Origin: Nitrospina sp.
GTDB taxonomy: Bacteria > Nitrospinota > Nitrospinia > Nitrospinales > VA-1
NCBI GenBank assembly: GCA_018697205.1
Contig: JABHTG010000016.1
Coordinates: 1-57,553 of the forward strand
Length of the DNA: 57,553 nucleotides
Reading direction: 5' to 3'
How positions within the stretch are numbered: position 1 is the first letter of the stretch; each line of letters starts with the position of its first letter. Positions 37,917 to 48,209 of this stretch are shown here, one piece after another. Both the position numbers and the translations under genes were made by a program. A model generated the notes under the pieces. It ran no database searches. It was not told the DNA's origin and saw nothing but the letters and a program-made list of their open reading frames with translations.

Positions 37917-38153
37917 CTATTTGGGAGCGGCCGGTTCTTCAGATTGCTGAACTTTGCTCTTACCATACTTGCGATTGAACTTTTCAATCCGTCCCGCAGT
38001 ATCAACAAGTTTTTGTTTCCCCGTATAAAACGGGTGGCAGTTAGAACAAATATCAATATGCATATCTTTTACAGTAGAGTGGATCTGAACCTCATTCCCG
38101 CATGCACACCGAATTTTAGTTTCAAAATAACCTGGATGTATATCTGTCTTCAT
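37917..38153 (-). CDS. rpmE: Ribosomal protein bL31 (zinc-binding type)
   Basis: This 78-residue protein has cysteines at 16, 18, 36 and 39 (CAC and [10 protein letters not shown]), the zinc-containing form of bL31. The C-terminus is slightly longer than E. coli L31. It lies between rho and prfA, a common arrangement. Gaps are 23 bases to rho and 87 to prfA. Confidence 0.95.
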   Translation of the reverse strand: MKTDIHPGYFETKIRCACGNEVQIHSTVKDMHIDICSNCHPFYTGKQKLVDTAGRIEKFNRKYGKSKVQQSEEPAAPK

Positions 38154-38176
38154 AAGTATTCGTCTCTTTTTATACT

Positions 38177-39427
38177 TTATGAGTTCATAGTCGACATAAA
38201 CTCAGCGTTGGTTTCTGTGTCCTTCATCTTCTGCAGGAGAAGATCCATCGTATCATGAATACCCATTGGCAACAAAACCTTTCTTAAAAGCCATATTCTC
38301 TGTAAATCTTCTGGAGGGAGCAAAAGTTCTTCCTTGCGCGTACCAGAGCGGTTAATGTCGATAGAGGGAAAAGTTCTTTTGTCTGCTAGTTTCCTATCAA
38401 GAACTATTTCGAGGTTTCCTGTACCCTTAAACTCCTCAAAAATAACATCATCCATCCTACTACCGGTATCAATAAGAGCTGTTGCAATAATGGTTAAGCT
38501 TCCTCCCTCCTCTAGGTTCCGAGCTGCTCCAAAAAAGCGTTTGGGGCGTTGAAGTGCGTTAGAGTCAACACCACCCGAAAGAATTTTACCACTTGGCGGA
38601 ACGATAGCATTGTAAGCCCTAGCTAGTCGTGTAATACTATCCAAAAGAATTACAACATCTCGCTTGTGTTCAACTAGTCTCTTAGCTTTTTCAATTACCA
38701 TTTCAGCAACTTGCACATGCCTTTGAGCCGGTTCATCAAAGGTGGAACTGATGACTTCCCCTTTAACTGAGCGACTCATATCCGTCACTTCTTCGGGCCT
38801 CTCGTCAATAAGCAAAACAATTAGAACAACTTCTGGGAAATTTGTGCTGATACTATTAGCAACCGACTGCAGTAGCATAGTTTTCCCCGTCCTTGGTGGC
38901 GCTACAATCAGTCCGCGCTGGCCCTTACCAATCGGCGTCATTAAGTCCATAATTCGTGCGCTGTAATCTTTACCAGTCGGTGTTTCTAAGCGCAACCGTT
39001 CTGAAGGATAAAGTGGTGTCAGATTATCAAACAGGAGCTTTTCTTTTGTTTTTCCTGGATTTTCAAAGTTAATAGCCTCAACTTTGAGCAACGCAAAATA
39101 GCGCTCGCTTTCCTTCGGTGGACGAATCTGTCCAGAAATGGTATCTCCCGTACGCATGTCGAATTTACGAATTTGTGATGGAGAAACATAAATATCATCA
39201 GGGCCTGGCAAATAATTATAAGTAGGGGCTCTTAGAAAACCAAATCCATCGGGCAAAATCTCTAAGACTCCTTGCCCAAACATCAACCCATCTTTTTCTG
39301 TATTGGCTTCAAGAATTTTAAAGATTAGATCCTGTTTTCGCAGACTACTATGCCCTTGGATTTTAAGATCTTTTGCTATATTGGTGAGTTCAGAAATTGT
39401 CTTAGCTTTTAAGTCTTCAATGTTCAT
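38177..39427 (-). CDS. rho: Transcription termination factor Rho
   Basis: The 416-residue hexameric RNA helicase has the N-terminal helix bundle, the cold-shock-like RNA-binding domain (GFGFLRAP at 61-68), Walker A APPRTGKT (176-183), and Walker B with [16 protein letters not shown]. There is no long insertion between the helix bundle and RNA-binding domains. It is the first gene of the rho-rpmE-prfA-prmC-murA-waaF unit. A candidate -10 lies about 45 bases upstream. Confidence 0.96.
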   Translation of the reverse strand: MNIEDLKAKTISELTNIAKDLKIQGHSSLRKQDLIFKILEANTEKDGLMFGQGVLEILPDGFGFLRAPTYNYLPGPDDIYVSPSQIRKFDMRTGDTISGQIRPPKESERYFALLKVEAINFENPGKTKEKLLFDNLTPLYPSERLRLETPTGKDYSARIMDLMTPIGKGQRGLIVAPPRTGKTMLLQSVANSISTNFPEVVLIVLLIDERPEEVTDMSRSVKGEVISSTFDEPAQRHVQVAEMVIEKAKRLVEHKRDVVILLDSITRLARAYNAIVPPSGKILSGGVDSNALQRPKRFFGAARNLEEGGSLTIIATALIDTGSRMDDVIFEEFKGTGNLEIVLDRKLADKRTFPSIDINRSGTRKEELLLPPEDLQRIWLLRKVLLPMGIHDTMDLLLQKMKDTETNAEFMSTMNS

Positions 39428-40185
39428 ACATGTATTTTTTTATGGTGGGTTAATGAATAGGTTGGGTGATAGATTATAGGGTGGTTCTCTCAATTTTATC
39501 TAAAAACTAGGGGAATAAGCCTTTTCTGTCTTAATTAAAAATATACTCTTCAATTTTTTAGTTGGTATCTATTTAGAGGGAGGCACCTAGATGCGTTAGC
39601 TCTTTTGAATGAATCTGGGGTTCAATATTGAAGTATTCTTAGGGTTTCATATAAACCTATCGGTTGGTTCTTTATTTGTCAATAGTTTTTTTACTCCCAA
39701 ATTTTTTTCTTAATAAAAACAATTTGTATTATAGACTTATAATGCTACAAAAGGACTATCTTTCCTTATAATCTCTTAAACAGACCTTCTATAAGCTCAG
39801 AAATATCAATTTGGCAGATTTTTTCTTCTTTCTTTATATTTGCTAATATCTTTATAAATTTCTCAAAAATTTCAATACAAATAACAACCAGCCGTTTGAT
39901 TTAAAAAAATTTTTTCCTAGTAAAAAAAATGCTAGTAATAAGGGGGTGCGTTTTTATCTCAGAATAAGATTGGAACCAAATAAAAAAGTCTAATCCCATG
40001 TTAATATGAATTTGTAATTTTGTAATAATGAGCGTAACTAAATTCAGCCGCTTAAATCTTACACTTGTCTTTAATATCAGGAATGCTAAAAAAACTCGAC
40101 ATTTTCTTGATAGCCACTGGAAAACTTGCTAACTCATAAAGTTTTTGAAGTGGTTAATACCTAATTTAAAAAACTAAAAATACCT
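39428..40185. other. Long AT-rich stretch without a convincing gene
   Basis: These 758 bases lie between rho and the YkgJ-type gene. Apart from the rho promoter I see no tRNA, riboswitch, IS end or inverted repeat of note. A 44-codon open stretch on the minus strand (39769-39900) reads like an acidic/lysine-rich helix but has no normal start codon; it could be a decayed gene or chance. The promoter of the gene at 40186 should be in the right half. Confidence 0.5.
39473..39500 (-). promoter_or_regulatory. Candidate promoter of rho
   Basis: A perfect TATAAT (39478-39473) lies 45 bases upstream of the rho start on the minus strand. The -35 region (GATAAA, spacer 16) is weak. The leader after it is rich in unpaired-looking C runs (ACCCAACC, AACCCACC), which could let Rho act on its own transcript. 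Confidence 0.45.
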
Positions 40186-40602
40186 ATGGCAAACAACAAC
40201 AATATAAGAGACGACTCTCACCAATGTGAAAAATGCCTTCCCGCTTTCTGCTGTAATTATTTTGCTTTCGGAATAGACGAGCCCGAAAACCGTAAGGACT
40301 ATGAAAGCCTATTGTGGAAACTTGCACACGAAAAAACATCAATTTACGTTTACCGAAACCAATGGTACATTATGATCCATAATCGGTGTAATTTTTTAAC
40401 TCCTGATAATAAATGCGGAATTTATGAAACCCGACCATACCTCTGTAAAGAACACAGTGTAGAAAACTGTGAATATACAGGTGACGACTATGGATTCAGC
40501 CAGCACTTCAAAAGTTATGACGATTTACTCGAGTATATCAAAGAGAATACAAATTTTAGATTTTACCAGGATCCTACAGGAGTGAGCCCAAACTGCGTGT
40601 AA
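40186..40602 (+). CDS. YkgJ-family cysteine-cluster protein
   Basis: This 138-residue protein belongs to the YkgJ/UPF0153 group, named for a CxxCxxCC-type metal-binding cluster. Here it reads C14-x2-C17-x4-C22-C23, with further cysteines at 68, 77, 87 and 95 (RCNFL, KCGIYETRPYLC, NC). It probably binds zinc or an Fe-S cluster; no reaction is established for this family. It is convergent with rplQ. Confidence 0.82.
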   Translation: MANNNNIRDDSHQCEKCLPAFCCNYFAFGIDEPENRKDYESLLWKLAHEKTSIYVYRNQWYIMIHNRCNFLTPDNKCGIYETRPYLCKEHSVENCEYTGDDYGFSQHFKSYDDLLEYIKENTNFRFYQDPTGVSPNCV

Positions 40603-40665
40603 AAATTATAGGCTTGGTCACTTTTTTTTCTGAATCTTCTTCAAGAGTTCAAAGCCCTTATTCTA

Positions 40666-41319
40666 CTATTTTTTCGTAGAATCCTTAGAGGTACTTTTCT
40701 TTGAATCAGTACTTTTCTTTGAATCAGTACTTTTCTTTGAATCAGTACTTTTCTCTTTTTCACCAGATGTTTTCTTCTTAGTGGCTTGGGCTATCTTTTT
40801 TTTTCCACTATCAGTTTTTTCTCCCGTTTTTTGAGTAACAGGCTCCTTGGTGGTCTTTTTATCCTTTTTTGTATCCTGTGTTTTTTGATTTGCCGACTTC
40901 TTTTTAGCAGCACCCTCTACCTTTTTCTTCTCCTTTACAGGTGTGCTTGCAGAAGATTCACCGTCACGATCTACCAACTCAATAAATGCCATAGGGGCAT
41001 CATCACCAAGCCGATGACCTAGTTTAATAACTCGGGTATATCCACCCGGTCGATTCGCATATCTCTCAGCTAGAGGACCAAATATTTTTTTAAGAGTACT
41101 CTTGTCAGCAACTAATTTTAAAGCGTGGCGACGAGCATGCAAGGTCCCCTTTTTCCCAAGGGTAATGGTTTTTTCTACTTTGCCACGTAACTCCTTAGCC
41201 TTAGCTAAAGTAGTACGAATTCGCTCTCTGTCAATTAGGGCCGTCACCATATTCCGAAATAGCGCTTTTCGGTGCGCCGATGTGCGCCCAAATTTTCTAC
41301 CCGCTTTTAAATGCCGCAT
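40666..41319 (-). CDS. rplQ: Ribosomal protein bL17 with long basic C-terminal tail
   Basis: Residues 1-118 are a normal bL17 ([20 protein letters not shown] start, [22 protein letters not shown]). A further 99 residues of Lys, Ser, Thr and Glu follow, in low-complexity repeats ending in DSKKST units. Most bL17 proteins stop near 120-130 residues. It is the last gene of the ribosomal superoperon, 41 bases after rpoA. The tail is encoded partly by an 18-base tandem repeat. Confidence 0.95.
   Translation of the reverse strand: MRHLKAGRKFGRTSAHRKALFRNMVTALIDRERIRTTLAKAKELRGKVEKTITLGKKGTLHARRHALKLVADKSTLKKIFGPLAERYANRPGGYTRVIKLGHRLGDDAPMAFIELVDRDGESSASTPVKEKKKVEGAAKKKSANQKTQDTKKDKKTTKEPVTQKTGEKTDSGKKKIAQATKKKTSGEKEKSTDSKKSTDSKKSTDSKKSTSKDSTKK
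40691..40754. repeat. 18-base tandem repeat inside rplQ
   Basis: GTACTTTTCTTTGAATCA is repeated three times without change (40691-40708, 40709-40726, 40727-40744). A partial fourth copy ends about 40754. On the minus strand each unit encodes DSKKST. Perfect copies suggest recent slippage or expansion, and copy number may vary between strains. Confidence 0.95.
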
Positions 41320-41360
41320 GATCGTGATTTACCTCTAATTAATATTATCTTTATAATCGG

Positions 41361-42395
41361 TCATAGATCGACATCAATTTCAACCTCGGCCTCTTTTTTC
41401 TTTCTTGCCTGCGCAATCTGTTTTAGATCTTCTGCTTCAAGTTTAATCCCAAAATGCAAACCCATTCCTTCTAAGATTTCTTTAATCTCATTAAGAGACT
41501 TGCGACCAAAGTTTCTTGTTCTTAGCATTTCGCCGTCACTTTTCTGAACCAACTCGCAAATACTTTGAATACTAGCATTTTTTAAGCAGTTATATGATCG
41601 AACCGAGAGTTCCAGTTCTTCGACGCTCTTTGCTAAGTTAGTCCACATTTTCAACTTAGATTGGTCAACTTGAGGCTGGATGACTTCCGGCTCTTCATCA
41701 AAGTTTATAAAAACCTGCATATGATCTTTAATAATTTTTGCGCCATGTGCGACAGCATCTTCTGGGGTGATTCCTCCGTTTGTCCATATTTCCATTACTA
41801 GTAAGTCATAGTCAGTGGATTGACCTACCCGGGTATTCTCTATGTGATAACAAACTTTTTCAATAGGGGAAAAAATAGAATCAACTGGAATCATTTGCAC
41901 TGACTCACCTTCTATTTCCTGTTTTTCTGCAGGGAGATAGCCTCGGCCCTTACGTACAATCATCTCCATGTTAAGAACACTTCCCTTATCAAGAGTTGCA
42001 ATCAGATGATCAGGATTCAGAATTGTAACCTGTGGATCTGAATCAATATCTTTAGCGTATACTTTACCTGGCCCCTCTTGCTTAATATAAATCTTTTTTT
42101 CATCCACCTCGTCAGACAGAATCAAATTAACCTGCTTAAGGTTGAGGATCATTTCTGTAACATCTTCAACAACTCCAGGAATTGCTGAAAATTCATGAAA
42201 GATCCCCTCAAATTTCACTGCCACAATAGCGGCACCCTCTATAGAAGAAAGAAGCATCCTTCTGAGAGAATTCCCAGTAGTTACTCCGTAACCTCTTTCA
42301 AAGGGCCCAGCTGAAAATTTTCCATAATTTTCAACTTTTGTACCTTGCTCAAACTCCAAGCGTTTGGGTTTAACGATTCCTTGCGCGTTAAACAT
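41361..42395 (-). CDS. rpoA: RNA polymerase alpha subunit
   Basis: The 344-residue subunit has the assembly N-terminal domain (FSAGPFERGYGVTTGNSLRRMLLSS) and a C-terminal domain with LRTRNFGRKSLNEIKEIL, which contacts UP elements and activators. GGAGG precedes the ATG. It sits between rpsD and rplQ as usual. Confidence 0.97.
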   Translation of the reverse strand: MFNAQGIVKPKRLEFEQGTKVENYGKFSAGPFERGYGVTTGNSLRRMLLSSIEGAAIVAVKFEGIFHEFSAIPGVVEDVTEMILNLKQVNLILSDEVDEKKIYIKQEGPGKVYAKDIDSDPQVTILNPDHLIATLDKGSVLNMEMIVRKGRGYLPAEKQEIEGESVQMIPVDSIFSPIEKVCYHIENTRVGQSTDYDLLVMEIWTNGGITPEDAVAHGAKIIKDHMQVFINFDEEPEVIQPQVDQSKLKMWTNLAKSVEELELSVRSYNCLKNASIQSICELVQKSDGEMLRTRNFGRKSLNEIKEILEGMGLHFGIKLEAEDLKQIAQARKKKEAEVEIDVDL

Positions 42396-42468
42396 ATATC
42401 CTCCGGTTTTTCTGGTGCATTAGCACCAAGTATAAGTTTCTAATATTTTCAAAGGTCTGAGATATCCT

Positions 42469-43095
42469 TCATCGAGAATAAAGTTCCACTATTAATTGCT
42501 CCTGAATTGGGATAGTAATATCTTCTCTCGTTGGCAGGTCCTGAACAATTCCTTTCTTTGTCTCACTGTCAAATACTAGCCAATGAGGGTGGTTTTGATC
42601 TTTCATATTTTGTAACGCCGTCTTGATTGGAAATTTTTCAATTTTTTTCTGAACAGGTGCAACCTCATCTCCCTTACTCAAGACATAGGAAGGAATATTA
42701 ACCTTCCTTCCATTTACCGTAAAGTGATTATGGCGCACTAATTGCCGAGCAGCACTTCTTGATGGAGCTAAACCCATTCGATAAATCACATTGTCCATAC
42801 GGAGCTCAAGAGTTTGGAGAAGGTTTTCTCCAGCTATCCCTTTTTTTCGTTCAGCATGAGCAAAGTAATTTCGGAAAGGCTTTTCCAAAACACCATAAAT
42901 CCTTTTTACTTTTTGTTTTTCCCGCAATTGAATACCGTATTCAGAGAATTTTTTACGCCCTTGACCATGCTGCCCAGGGGGGTAACCTCGCTTTTCAATC
43001 GCGCATTTTGCGGTTTCACATCGAAACCCCTTCAAAAATAATTTCATGCCTTCTCGACGGCATAAACGACAAACAGAACCTGTATATCTTGCCAA
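42469..43095 (-). CDS. rpsD: Ribosomal protein uS4 (zinc-binding type)
   Basis: This 208-residue small-subunit protein starts assembly of the 16S 5' domain. The N-terminus has cysteines 9, 12, 26 and 31 (CRLC ... CETAKC), the zinc-containing form. The S4 RNA-binding domain follows ([20 protein letters not shown]). The start codon is TTG, with GGGAG upstream. Confidence 0.96.
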   Translation of the reverse strand: MARYTGSVCRLCRREGMKLFLKGFRCETAKCAIEKRGYPPGQHGQGRKKFSEYGIQLREKQKVKRIYGVLEKPFRNYFAHAERKKGIAGENLLQTLELRMDNVIYRMGLAPSRSAARQLVRHNHFTVNGRKVNIPSYVLSKGDEVAPVQKKIEKFPIKTALQNMKDQNHPHWLVFDSETKKGIVQDLPTREDITIPIQEQLIVELYSR

Positions 43096-43125
43096 GTTAT
43101 TAATCTCCCAAATTGAGGATTGACA

Positions 43126-43521
43126 TTAAACTCGTCTACGCTTACGCGGGCGACAACCATTATGCGGCATTGGTGTTTTGTCCCTGATAACGGTGACTTC
43201 CATCCCTACATTCTGTAGTGCGCGAATTGCTGATTCACGCCCAGGGCCTGGTCCTCTAACACAAACCTCGAGCTTTTTCATTCCCATATCTCGGGCCTGA
43301 ACCGCCGCCTTTTCGGCCGCAACCTGAGCAGCAAAAGGTGTACTTTTTCTAGCTCCCTTAAAACCTTGAACCCCTGCACTAGACCACGAAATAACATTAC
43401 CTGATAAATCCGAGATCGTCACAATTGTATTGTTAAATGTTGCCTGAATATGAGCTACTCCAAGCTCCGGAGCATTTTTAGCTCTTTTTTTCCCAGGTTT
43501 TTTATCTTTTTCTGCTGCCAT
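43126..43521 (-). CDS. rpsK: Ribosomal protein uS11
   Basis: The 131-residue protein has the signatures [24 protein letters not shown] and the C-terminal [15 protein letters not shown]. The length is normal. It follows rpsM by 16 bases. Confidence 0.97.
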   Translation of the reverse strand: MAAEKDKKPGKKRAKNAPELGVAHIQATFNNTIVTISDLSGNVISWSSAGVQGFKGARKSTPFAAQVAAEKAAVQARDMGMKKLEVCVRGPGPGRESAIRALQNVGMEVTVIRDKTPMPHNGCRPRKRRRV

Positions 43522-43537
43522 AAATTATTATCCTTGG

Positions 43538-43909
43538 TTATTTTTTAGTACGAGCGCCCACCGTTTTTTTTGGCCCTTTCCGACTGCGAGCATTCGTATG
43601 GGTTCGTTGGCCTCGTACAGGAAGCCCTTTACGATGCCGTAAACCTCTATAAGATCCGATATCCATCAATCGTTTAACATTCATATTGATCGAGCGGCGC
43701 AAATCACCTTCCACTTCATAGTCTTTTTCGACAACGGATCGAATACGCGAAATTTCGTCCTCTGTAAGATCTTTCATGCGAGTATTTTCGTCAACCTTAG
43801 CTCGCCCCAGAATCTTAATTGAGGAAGATTTACCAATTCCATAAACATATGTAAGAGCAATTACAGCTCTTTTGTCTTTAGGAACATCTACACCCGAAAT
43901 ACGTCCCAC
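43538..43909 (-). CDS. rpsM: Ribosomal protein uS13
   Basis: The 123-residue protein has the N-terminal GVDVPKDKR and the C-terminal [21 protein letters not shown] tail that touches tRNA in the P site. The start codon is GTG, with AGGAG upstream. Confidence 0.97.
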   Translation of the reverse strand: MGRISGVDVPKDKRAVIALTYVYGIGKSSSIKILGRAKVDENTRMKDLTEDEISRIRSVVEKDYEVEGDLRRSINMNVKRLMDIGSYRGLRHRKGLPVRGQRTHTNARSRKGPKKTVGARTKK

Positions 43910-43941
43910 AATTTCTCCTTTTCTTAGCTAAAGGGGGAAAC

Positions 43942-44055
43942 CTACCCTTGTTTTTGTTTATGCTTGGGGTTCTCACAGATTACCCGCACGACTCCCTTAC
44001 GACGAATAACTTTACACTTCTTACAAATGGGCTTTACAGATGATCTTACTTTCAT
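43942..44055 (-). CDS. rpmJ: Ribosomal protein bL36 (zinc-binding type)
   Basis: This 37-residue protein is read directly from the bases. It begins [20 protein letters not shown], has zinc ligands C11, C14, C27 and H32, and ends in a short basic KHKQKQG tail. It lies between infA and rpsM, its usual place. Confidence 0.96.
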   Translation of the reverse strand: MKVRSSVKPICKKCKVIRRKGVVRVICENPKHKQKQG

Positions 44056-44064
44056 AACGTCTTT

Positions 44065-44283
44065 CTATTTGTGTCTGTAGGTGATTCGTCCTCGGGTCAA
44101 GTCGTAAGGCGACAGTTGAACTTTAACCTTATCTCCCACAAGAATTCGAATAAAATGCATTCTCATTTTACCTGAAATATGGGCCAAGATTTTATGCCCA
44201 TTATCAAGCTCTACCCTAAACATTGCATTAGGCAAAGGTTCTAGCACTGTACCCTCAACCTCTATTGATTCTTCCTTCGCCAT
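44065..44283 (-). CDS. infA: Translation initiation factor IF-1
   Basis: This 72-residue OB-fold protein binds the ribosomal A site during initiation. [13 protein letters not shown] opens it, and [11 protein letters not shown] is the RNA-binding strand. I use the ATG at 44283, two bases before the adk stop region; an upstream in-frame extension is not real. Confidence 0.96.
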   Translation of the reverse strand: MAKEESIEVEGTVLEPLPNAMFRVELDNGHKILAHISGKMRMHFIRILVGDKVKVQLSPYDLTRGRITYRHK

Positions 44284-44285
44284 AT

Positions 44286-44927
44286 TTAGGACACCATAGC
44301 GCAAACTCTGGAGAAAATCTCCTCAACTGCGCCACAACCTTTAACAGTTTTTAAATTGCCTTGTTTTTTATAATACTCCTTAAGAGGAGCTGTTTCCTGT
44401 TCGTAAACTTCTAGCCGTTTCTTAATAGTCTCCTCCTTATCATCCTCACGTTGATGGAGTTTACCCTCACAACTATCACATACGCCATCTTTTAAAGGAG
44501 GTCGAGATGTTCTATGGAACATAGCTCCACAGTTGGAGCAGGTACTTCGCCCTGTAAGCCGATTCAACAACTCTTCACTATCCACTTCAAAATCAACTAC
44601 TGCATTAATCAATAGACCCATCTCCTCTAAAGTCTCTGTCAGTTTCTCAGCTTGAATGATAGTCCTAGGAAAACCATCAAGTATAAATCCAGCTCGGCAA
44701 TCTTCCTCTACAATTCGTTCTTTAATTAAACCAATTACTACGTCGTCTTGAACCAACTTTCCAGCATTCATAAACACCTTTGCCCGATTACCAAGGTCCG
44801 TGCCATTCTGAATTGCTTTCCTCAGAATATTCCCTGTGGAAATTTGTGGCTTTCGGAATTTTTCATTCAACATCTTGGCTTGGGTTCCCTTCCCAGCGCC
44901 CGGCGGACCGAGCAGGATAAGCCTCAT
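44286..44927 (-). CDS. adk: Adenylate kinase with zinc-type LID
   Basis: The 213-residue enzyme interconverts AMP, ADP and ATP. The P-loop GPPGAGKGT is at 7-15. The LID domain has four cysteines (130, 133, 150, 153), the zinc-stabilised form found in many Gram-positives and some Gram-negatives. It follows secY by three bases. No map gene follows, unlike many spc operons. Confidence 0.96.
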   Translation of the reverse strand: MRLILLGPPGAGKGTQAKMLNEKFRKPQISTGNILRKAIQNGTDLGNRAKVFMNAGKLVQDDVVIGLIKERIVEEDCRAGFILDGFPRTIIQAEKLTETLEEMGLLINAVVDFEVDSEELLNRLTGRSTCSNCGAMFHRTSRPPLKDGVCDSCEGKLHQREDDKEETIKKRLEVYEQETAPLKEYYKKQGNLKTVKGCGAVEEIFSRVCAMVS

Positions 44928-44930
44928 AAA

Positions 44931-46247
44931 TCAACCTCGACGACCCTTCAGTTTTCCTTTTTTCAAAAAACCGTCATAGTTTCTCATAACCATATGAGAT
45001 TCTATCTGCTGCATTGTATCCAAAGACACACCTACGACAATTAAAAGACTAGTCCCACCAAAGTAAAATGGAATGTTGATGTACTTTATTAAGTAATCTG
45101 GCAAAATACAGACTAAAGATAAATATATAGCGCCATAAAAAGTGATTTTTGACAGAATTTCATCAATGTATTCAGAGGTTTTGGGCCCTGGTCTAATGCC
45201 CGGAACAAAACCTCCATGCTTCTTCATATTATCTGCCACATCAACTGGATTAAAAATAACCGCCGTATAAAAATAACAAAAGAAAAATATTGCTCCCACA
45301 AAGATCAAGCTATAAACAATCGTACCTGGTGTCAACATTGCTGAAACATTTTTCATCCAGGGGTGAGTAGTAAATTGAGCTATCGTAGCCGGAAACATAA
45401 TAATTGAAGACGCAAAAATAGGCGGGATAACTCCTGACGTGTTTACTTTAAGTGGTAAATGAGTACTTTGCCCTCCATACATTTTTCGCCCGACTACACG
45501 TTTAGCATACTGAATCGGGATCCTTCTTTGACCACCTTCCGTAAAAACGATAGCGCCAATGACAGCTGCCATAAAAACCAATAAAAATAACATAACCAAT
45601 ACGGACAATTCACCCGTTCCCATTAAATCCATAGACTGAAAAATTGCGGCTGGTGTTCCTGCCACGATACCAGAAAAAATAATCAGTGAAATCCCATTAC
45701 CAACACCCCGTTCAGTAATCTGCTCACCAAGCCACATAAGAAATGCGGTCCCAGCCGTTAAAGTCAAAACTGTCATCACGCGAAACGACCATCCTGGCTC
45801 AGGTACGATTGGATTTCCTGATGGGCTCTTCATCGCTTCAAGCCCCACAGCAATACCCGAACTTTGAACCATACTCAAGACAATGGTCCCGTAACGCGTG
45901 TATTGCGTGATTTTTTTCTGCCCCTGCTCCCCTTCTTTTTTAAGCCTTGCTAAATAAGGAGAAACCATAGTCATCAACTGAATAATGATGGAAGCGCTAA
46001 TATAGGGCATGATCCCAAGAGCAAAGATTGTCAGTCTACTTAAGGCACCTCCAGAGAACATATCGAAAAAACCCATAATTGTACCTGTCATACGAGCCAT
46101 AATTTCAGCGAGAGCAACTGAATTAATTCCAGGCGTTGGGATATGAGCTCCTATCCGATAAACAACCAATATGCCTAAAGTAAAAAGAAGTTTCCTTTTT
46201 AACTCAGGAATCCTAAAAACATTTCCAAATGAACTAACACCACTCAT
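44931..46247 (-). CDS. secY: Preprotein translocase subunit SecY
   Basis: The 438-residue protein is the channel subunit of the Sec translocon, with ten membrane segments. [24 protein letters not shown] and the C-terminal [14 protein letters not shown] are family landmarks. Its ATG overlaps the rplO stop (ATGA). Confidence 0.97.
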   Translation of the reverse strand: MSGVSSFGNVFRIPELKRKLLFTLGILVVYRIGAHIPTPGINSVALAEIMARMTGTIMGFFDMFSGGALSRLTIFALGIMPYISASIIIQLMTMVSPYLARLKKEGEQGQKKITQYTRYGTIVLSMVQSSGIAVGLEAMKSPSGNPIVPEPGWSFRVMTVLTLTAGTAFLMWLGEQITERGVGNGISLIIFSGIVAGTPAAIFQSMDLMGTGELSVLVMLFLLVFMAAVIGAIVFTEGGQRRIPIQYAKRVVGRKMYGGQSTHLPLKVNTSGVIPPIFASSIIMFPATIAQFTTHPWMKNVSAMLTPGTIVYSLIFVGAIFFFCYFYTAVIFNPVDVADNMKKHGGFVPGIRPGPKTSEYIDEILSKITFYGAIYLSLVCILPDYLIKYINIPFYFGGTSLLIVVGVSLDTMQQIESHMVMRNYDGFLKKGKLKGRRG

Positions 46248-46684
46248 TGTACAGTCACGGCCTTTCCACCTGATTTTTCTATCTTATTTATAGCTGCCCG
46301 GCTAAATTTCTGCGCATGAACTGTGACCGCCTCAGACAACTCACCATTCCCCAATATTTTCACAGAACCGACCTTACGCACAAAACCCTTTTCTTTCATA
46401 AAATCAGGAGTAATAGGTTCCTTCATTCCTAAATTAGCCAACTGAGAAATATTAACAATCTCGTATTCTTTCCTAAAAATATTTGTAAAACCTCTCTTCG
46501 GCAATCTTCGATATAAGGGCATCTGTCCTCCCTCAAACCAAGGATGCGGCTTTCCACCAGACCTTGATTTCTGTCCTTTTTGCCCTCTACCCGACGTCTT
46601 GCCGGTTCCCGAACCAATACCACGCCCAACTCGTTTTCTGTTTTTACGGCTACCTGGCACTGCTCTTAATTCCGATAATTTCAT
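46244..46684 (-). CDS. rplO: Ribosomal protein uL15
   Basis: This 146-residue protein has the glycine/arginine-rich [20 protein letters not shown] start and [17 protein letters not shown]. The start is the ATG at 46684, after a GAGAGAT site. It follows rpsE by 11 bases; rpmD, which usually lies between them, is missing. Confidence 0.96.
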   Translation of the reverse strand: MKLSELRAVPGSRKNRKRVGRGIGSGTGKTSGRGQKGQKSRSGGKPHPWFEGGQMPLYRRLPKRGFTNIFRKEYEIVNISQLANLGMKEPITPDFMKEKGFVRKVGSVKILGNGELSEAVTVHAQKFSRAAINKIEKSGGKAVTVQ

Positions 46685-46695
46685 AACGATCTCTC

Positions 46696-47199
46696 TCAAG
46701 AAACATTCGCTTTTAGTTGCCGACCTCTTACCGCCGCATAGTGGGTCACGCCCCTTAGGCTAGTCAATCCTTGAATTGTTGCCTTGACAACATTATGTGC
46801 ATTGTTCGTGCGTAAACTCTTAGTCAAAATGTCTTTAATTCCAACTGCTTCAAGCACCGCACGAACAGCTCCACCTGCAATCAACCCAGTCCCCTTAGAT
46901 GCTGGACGAAGAAGAACACGACCTGCTCCATAAGCACCGATCACTTCATGTGGTATTGTTCCACCCTCAAGCGAGACCTTTACCATATCTCGCTTTGCTC
47001 TTTCAACGCCTTTACGAATTGCCTCTGGGACTTCGTTCGCCTTGCCCAACCCCCAACCAATAGAACCTTCTCGGTCACCAACCACAACAAGGGCACTAAA
47101 GCTGAACCTTCTACCACCTTTAACCACTTTTGCTACGCGACGAATCTTTACTACCTTGTCAACAAAATCATTTTTTTTAACTTCTCTTTGCTCTCGCAA
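46696..47199 (-). CDS. rpsE: Ribosomal protein uS5
   Basis: The 167-residue protein has the [23 protein letters not shown] domain-1 loop and the [15 protein letters not shown] region. The start codon is TTG with a GAGGTG site just upstream; no ATG exists before the conserved core. A 68-base gap with an inverted repeat separates it from rplR. Confidence 0.95.
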   Translation of the reverse strand: MREQREVKKNDFVDKVVKIRRVAKVVKGGRRFSFSALVVVGDREGSIGWGLGKANEVPEAIRKGVERAKRDMVKVSLEGGTIPHEVIGAYGAGRVLLRPASKGTGLIAGGAVRAVLEAVGIKDILTKSLRTNNAHNVVKATIQGLTSLRGVTHYAAVRGRQLKANVS

Positions 47200-47228
47200 T
47201 GAACACCTCGCCTCAAAGATACTGACAA

Positions 47229-47259
47229 GTTGAGTTTCCCAATAAAACTCTAACTCAAC
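47229..47259 (-). promoter_or_regulatory. Inverted repeat between rplR and rpsE
   Basis: GTTGAGTT (47229-47236) and AACTCAAC (47252-47259) form a perfect 8-bp stem around a 15-base loop. It sits in one of the longest gaps of the ribosomal operon, with the rpsE ribosome binding site downstream. It may be an mRNA processing or translational control hairpin. There is no T-run. Confidence 0.45.
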
Positions 47260-47267
47260 AGACTATT

Positions 47268-47633
47268 TTAAAACTTAACTCCCTTTTCCCTCACTCCATC
47301 AGCTAAAGCCTTAATACGACCAGCATAAGTAAAACCATTGCGATCGTAATAAACTTCTTTAATACCTTTTTGAGTAGCCTTTTCCCCAATCAAATTTCCA
47401 ACCAAAGTAGCCGCTTTGGCACTTCCTCCATTTTTCATCTTCTCGCGAAATGCTAGCGACATAGAGGACTCTGCGACTAAAGTTTTCCCTTCATTGTCGT
47501 CAATAATCTGCGCGTAAACATGTTTAGCGCTTCGAAATACTGTTAAACGAAGCTTTTCCTTATTTTTTTGGACATTCTTTCTAACACGTCTCTTACGATT
47601 TATTCTAAGTCGTTCTTTAATTGCAGTTTTCAT
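47268..47633 (-). CDS. rplR: Ribosomal protein uL18
   Basis: The 121-residue 5S rRNA-binding protein has RLTVFRSAKHVYAQIIDD and the C-terminal FTYAGRIKALADGVREKG. Length is normal. It lies between rplF and rpsE. Confidence 0.96.
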   Translation of the reverse strand: MKTAIKERLRINRKRRVRKNVQKNKEKLRLTVFRSAKHVYAQIIDDNEGKTLVAESSMSLAFREKMKNGGSAKAATLVGNLIGEKATQKGIKEVYYDRNGFTYAGRIKALADGVREKGVKF

Positions 47634-47645
47634 ACTTTCTCGAGT

Positions 47646-48191
47646 TTATTTTTTCGCAGCAGTCTTGCCAGCTTTTCTACGAATCTTTTCACCTTGATAC
47701 ATAACTCCTTTGCCCTTATACGGCTCTGGGGGCCTTAGCATTCTAATTTCTGCTGCAACCTGACCAACAACTTGCTTATTTGCTCCCTTAACTATAATTA
47801 CATTTTTTTTGCTATCAACATCGAATTCTATACCCTCAGGTGCAGGGTAGTCGATGGAATGGGAATAACCTAGATTTAAGCTCAAAGCTTTCCCCTTTAG
47901 ATCAACCTTATACCCCACACCAACAATATTTAAGGTTTTTGAAAATCCCTCACTTACCCCAACCACCATGTTACTGATTAGAGTTCTAGTCAACCCATGC
48001 AAAGAGCGGTCTATCCGTCCATCTGTTGGGCGAGTAACAGATATCAAGTCACCCTCAATGGCTACCTGCATATTAGGATGCAAGTCTCTGTGAAGCTGCC
48101 CCTTCGGACCTTTCACCGTCATAACTACTCCATCCAATTTACACTCGATTCCCGATGGAATCGATATTGGTTTTCTTCCTATTCTTGACAT
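47646..48191 (-). CDS. rplF: Ribosomal protein uL6
   Basis: This 181-residue two-domain protein starts MSRIGRKPISIPSGI and ends with RPPEPYKGKGVMYQGEKIRR. An AAGGGG site precedes the ATG. Length is normal. Confidence 0.97.
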   Translation of the reverse strand: MSRIGRKPISIPSGIECKLDGVVMTVKGPKGQLHRDLHPNMQVAIEGDLISVTRPTDGRIDRSLHGLTRTLISNMVVGVSEGFSKTLNIVGVGYKVDLKGKALSLNLGYSHSIDYPAPEGIEFDVDSKKNVIIVKGANKQVVGQVAAEIRMLRPPEPYKGKGVMYQGEKIRRKAGKTAAKK

Positions 48192-48209
48192 TATCCCCTT
48201 TCCATATAA

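Noticed and set aside
39769-39900. 44-codon coding-like stretch on the minus strand
   Set aside because: It follows a stop codon and contains no ATG, GTG or TTG start with a ribosome binding site. It is kept only as a comment in the gap entry.
40691-40754. Tandem repeat considered as a CRISPR array
   Set aside because: Units are contiguous with no spacers and lie inside the rplQ reading frame.
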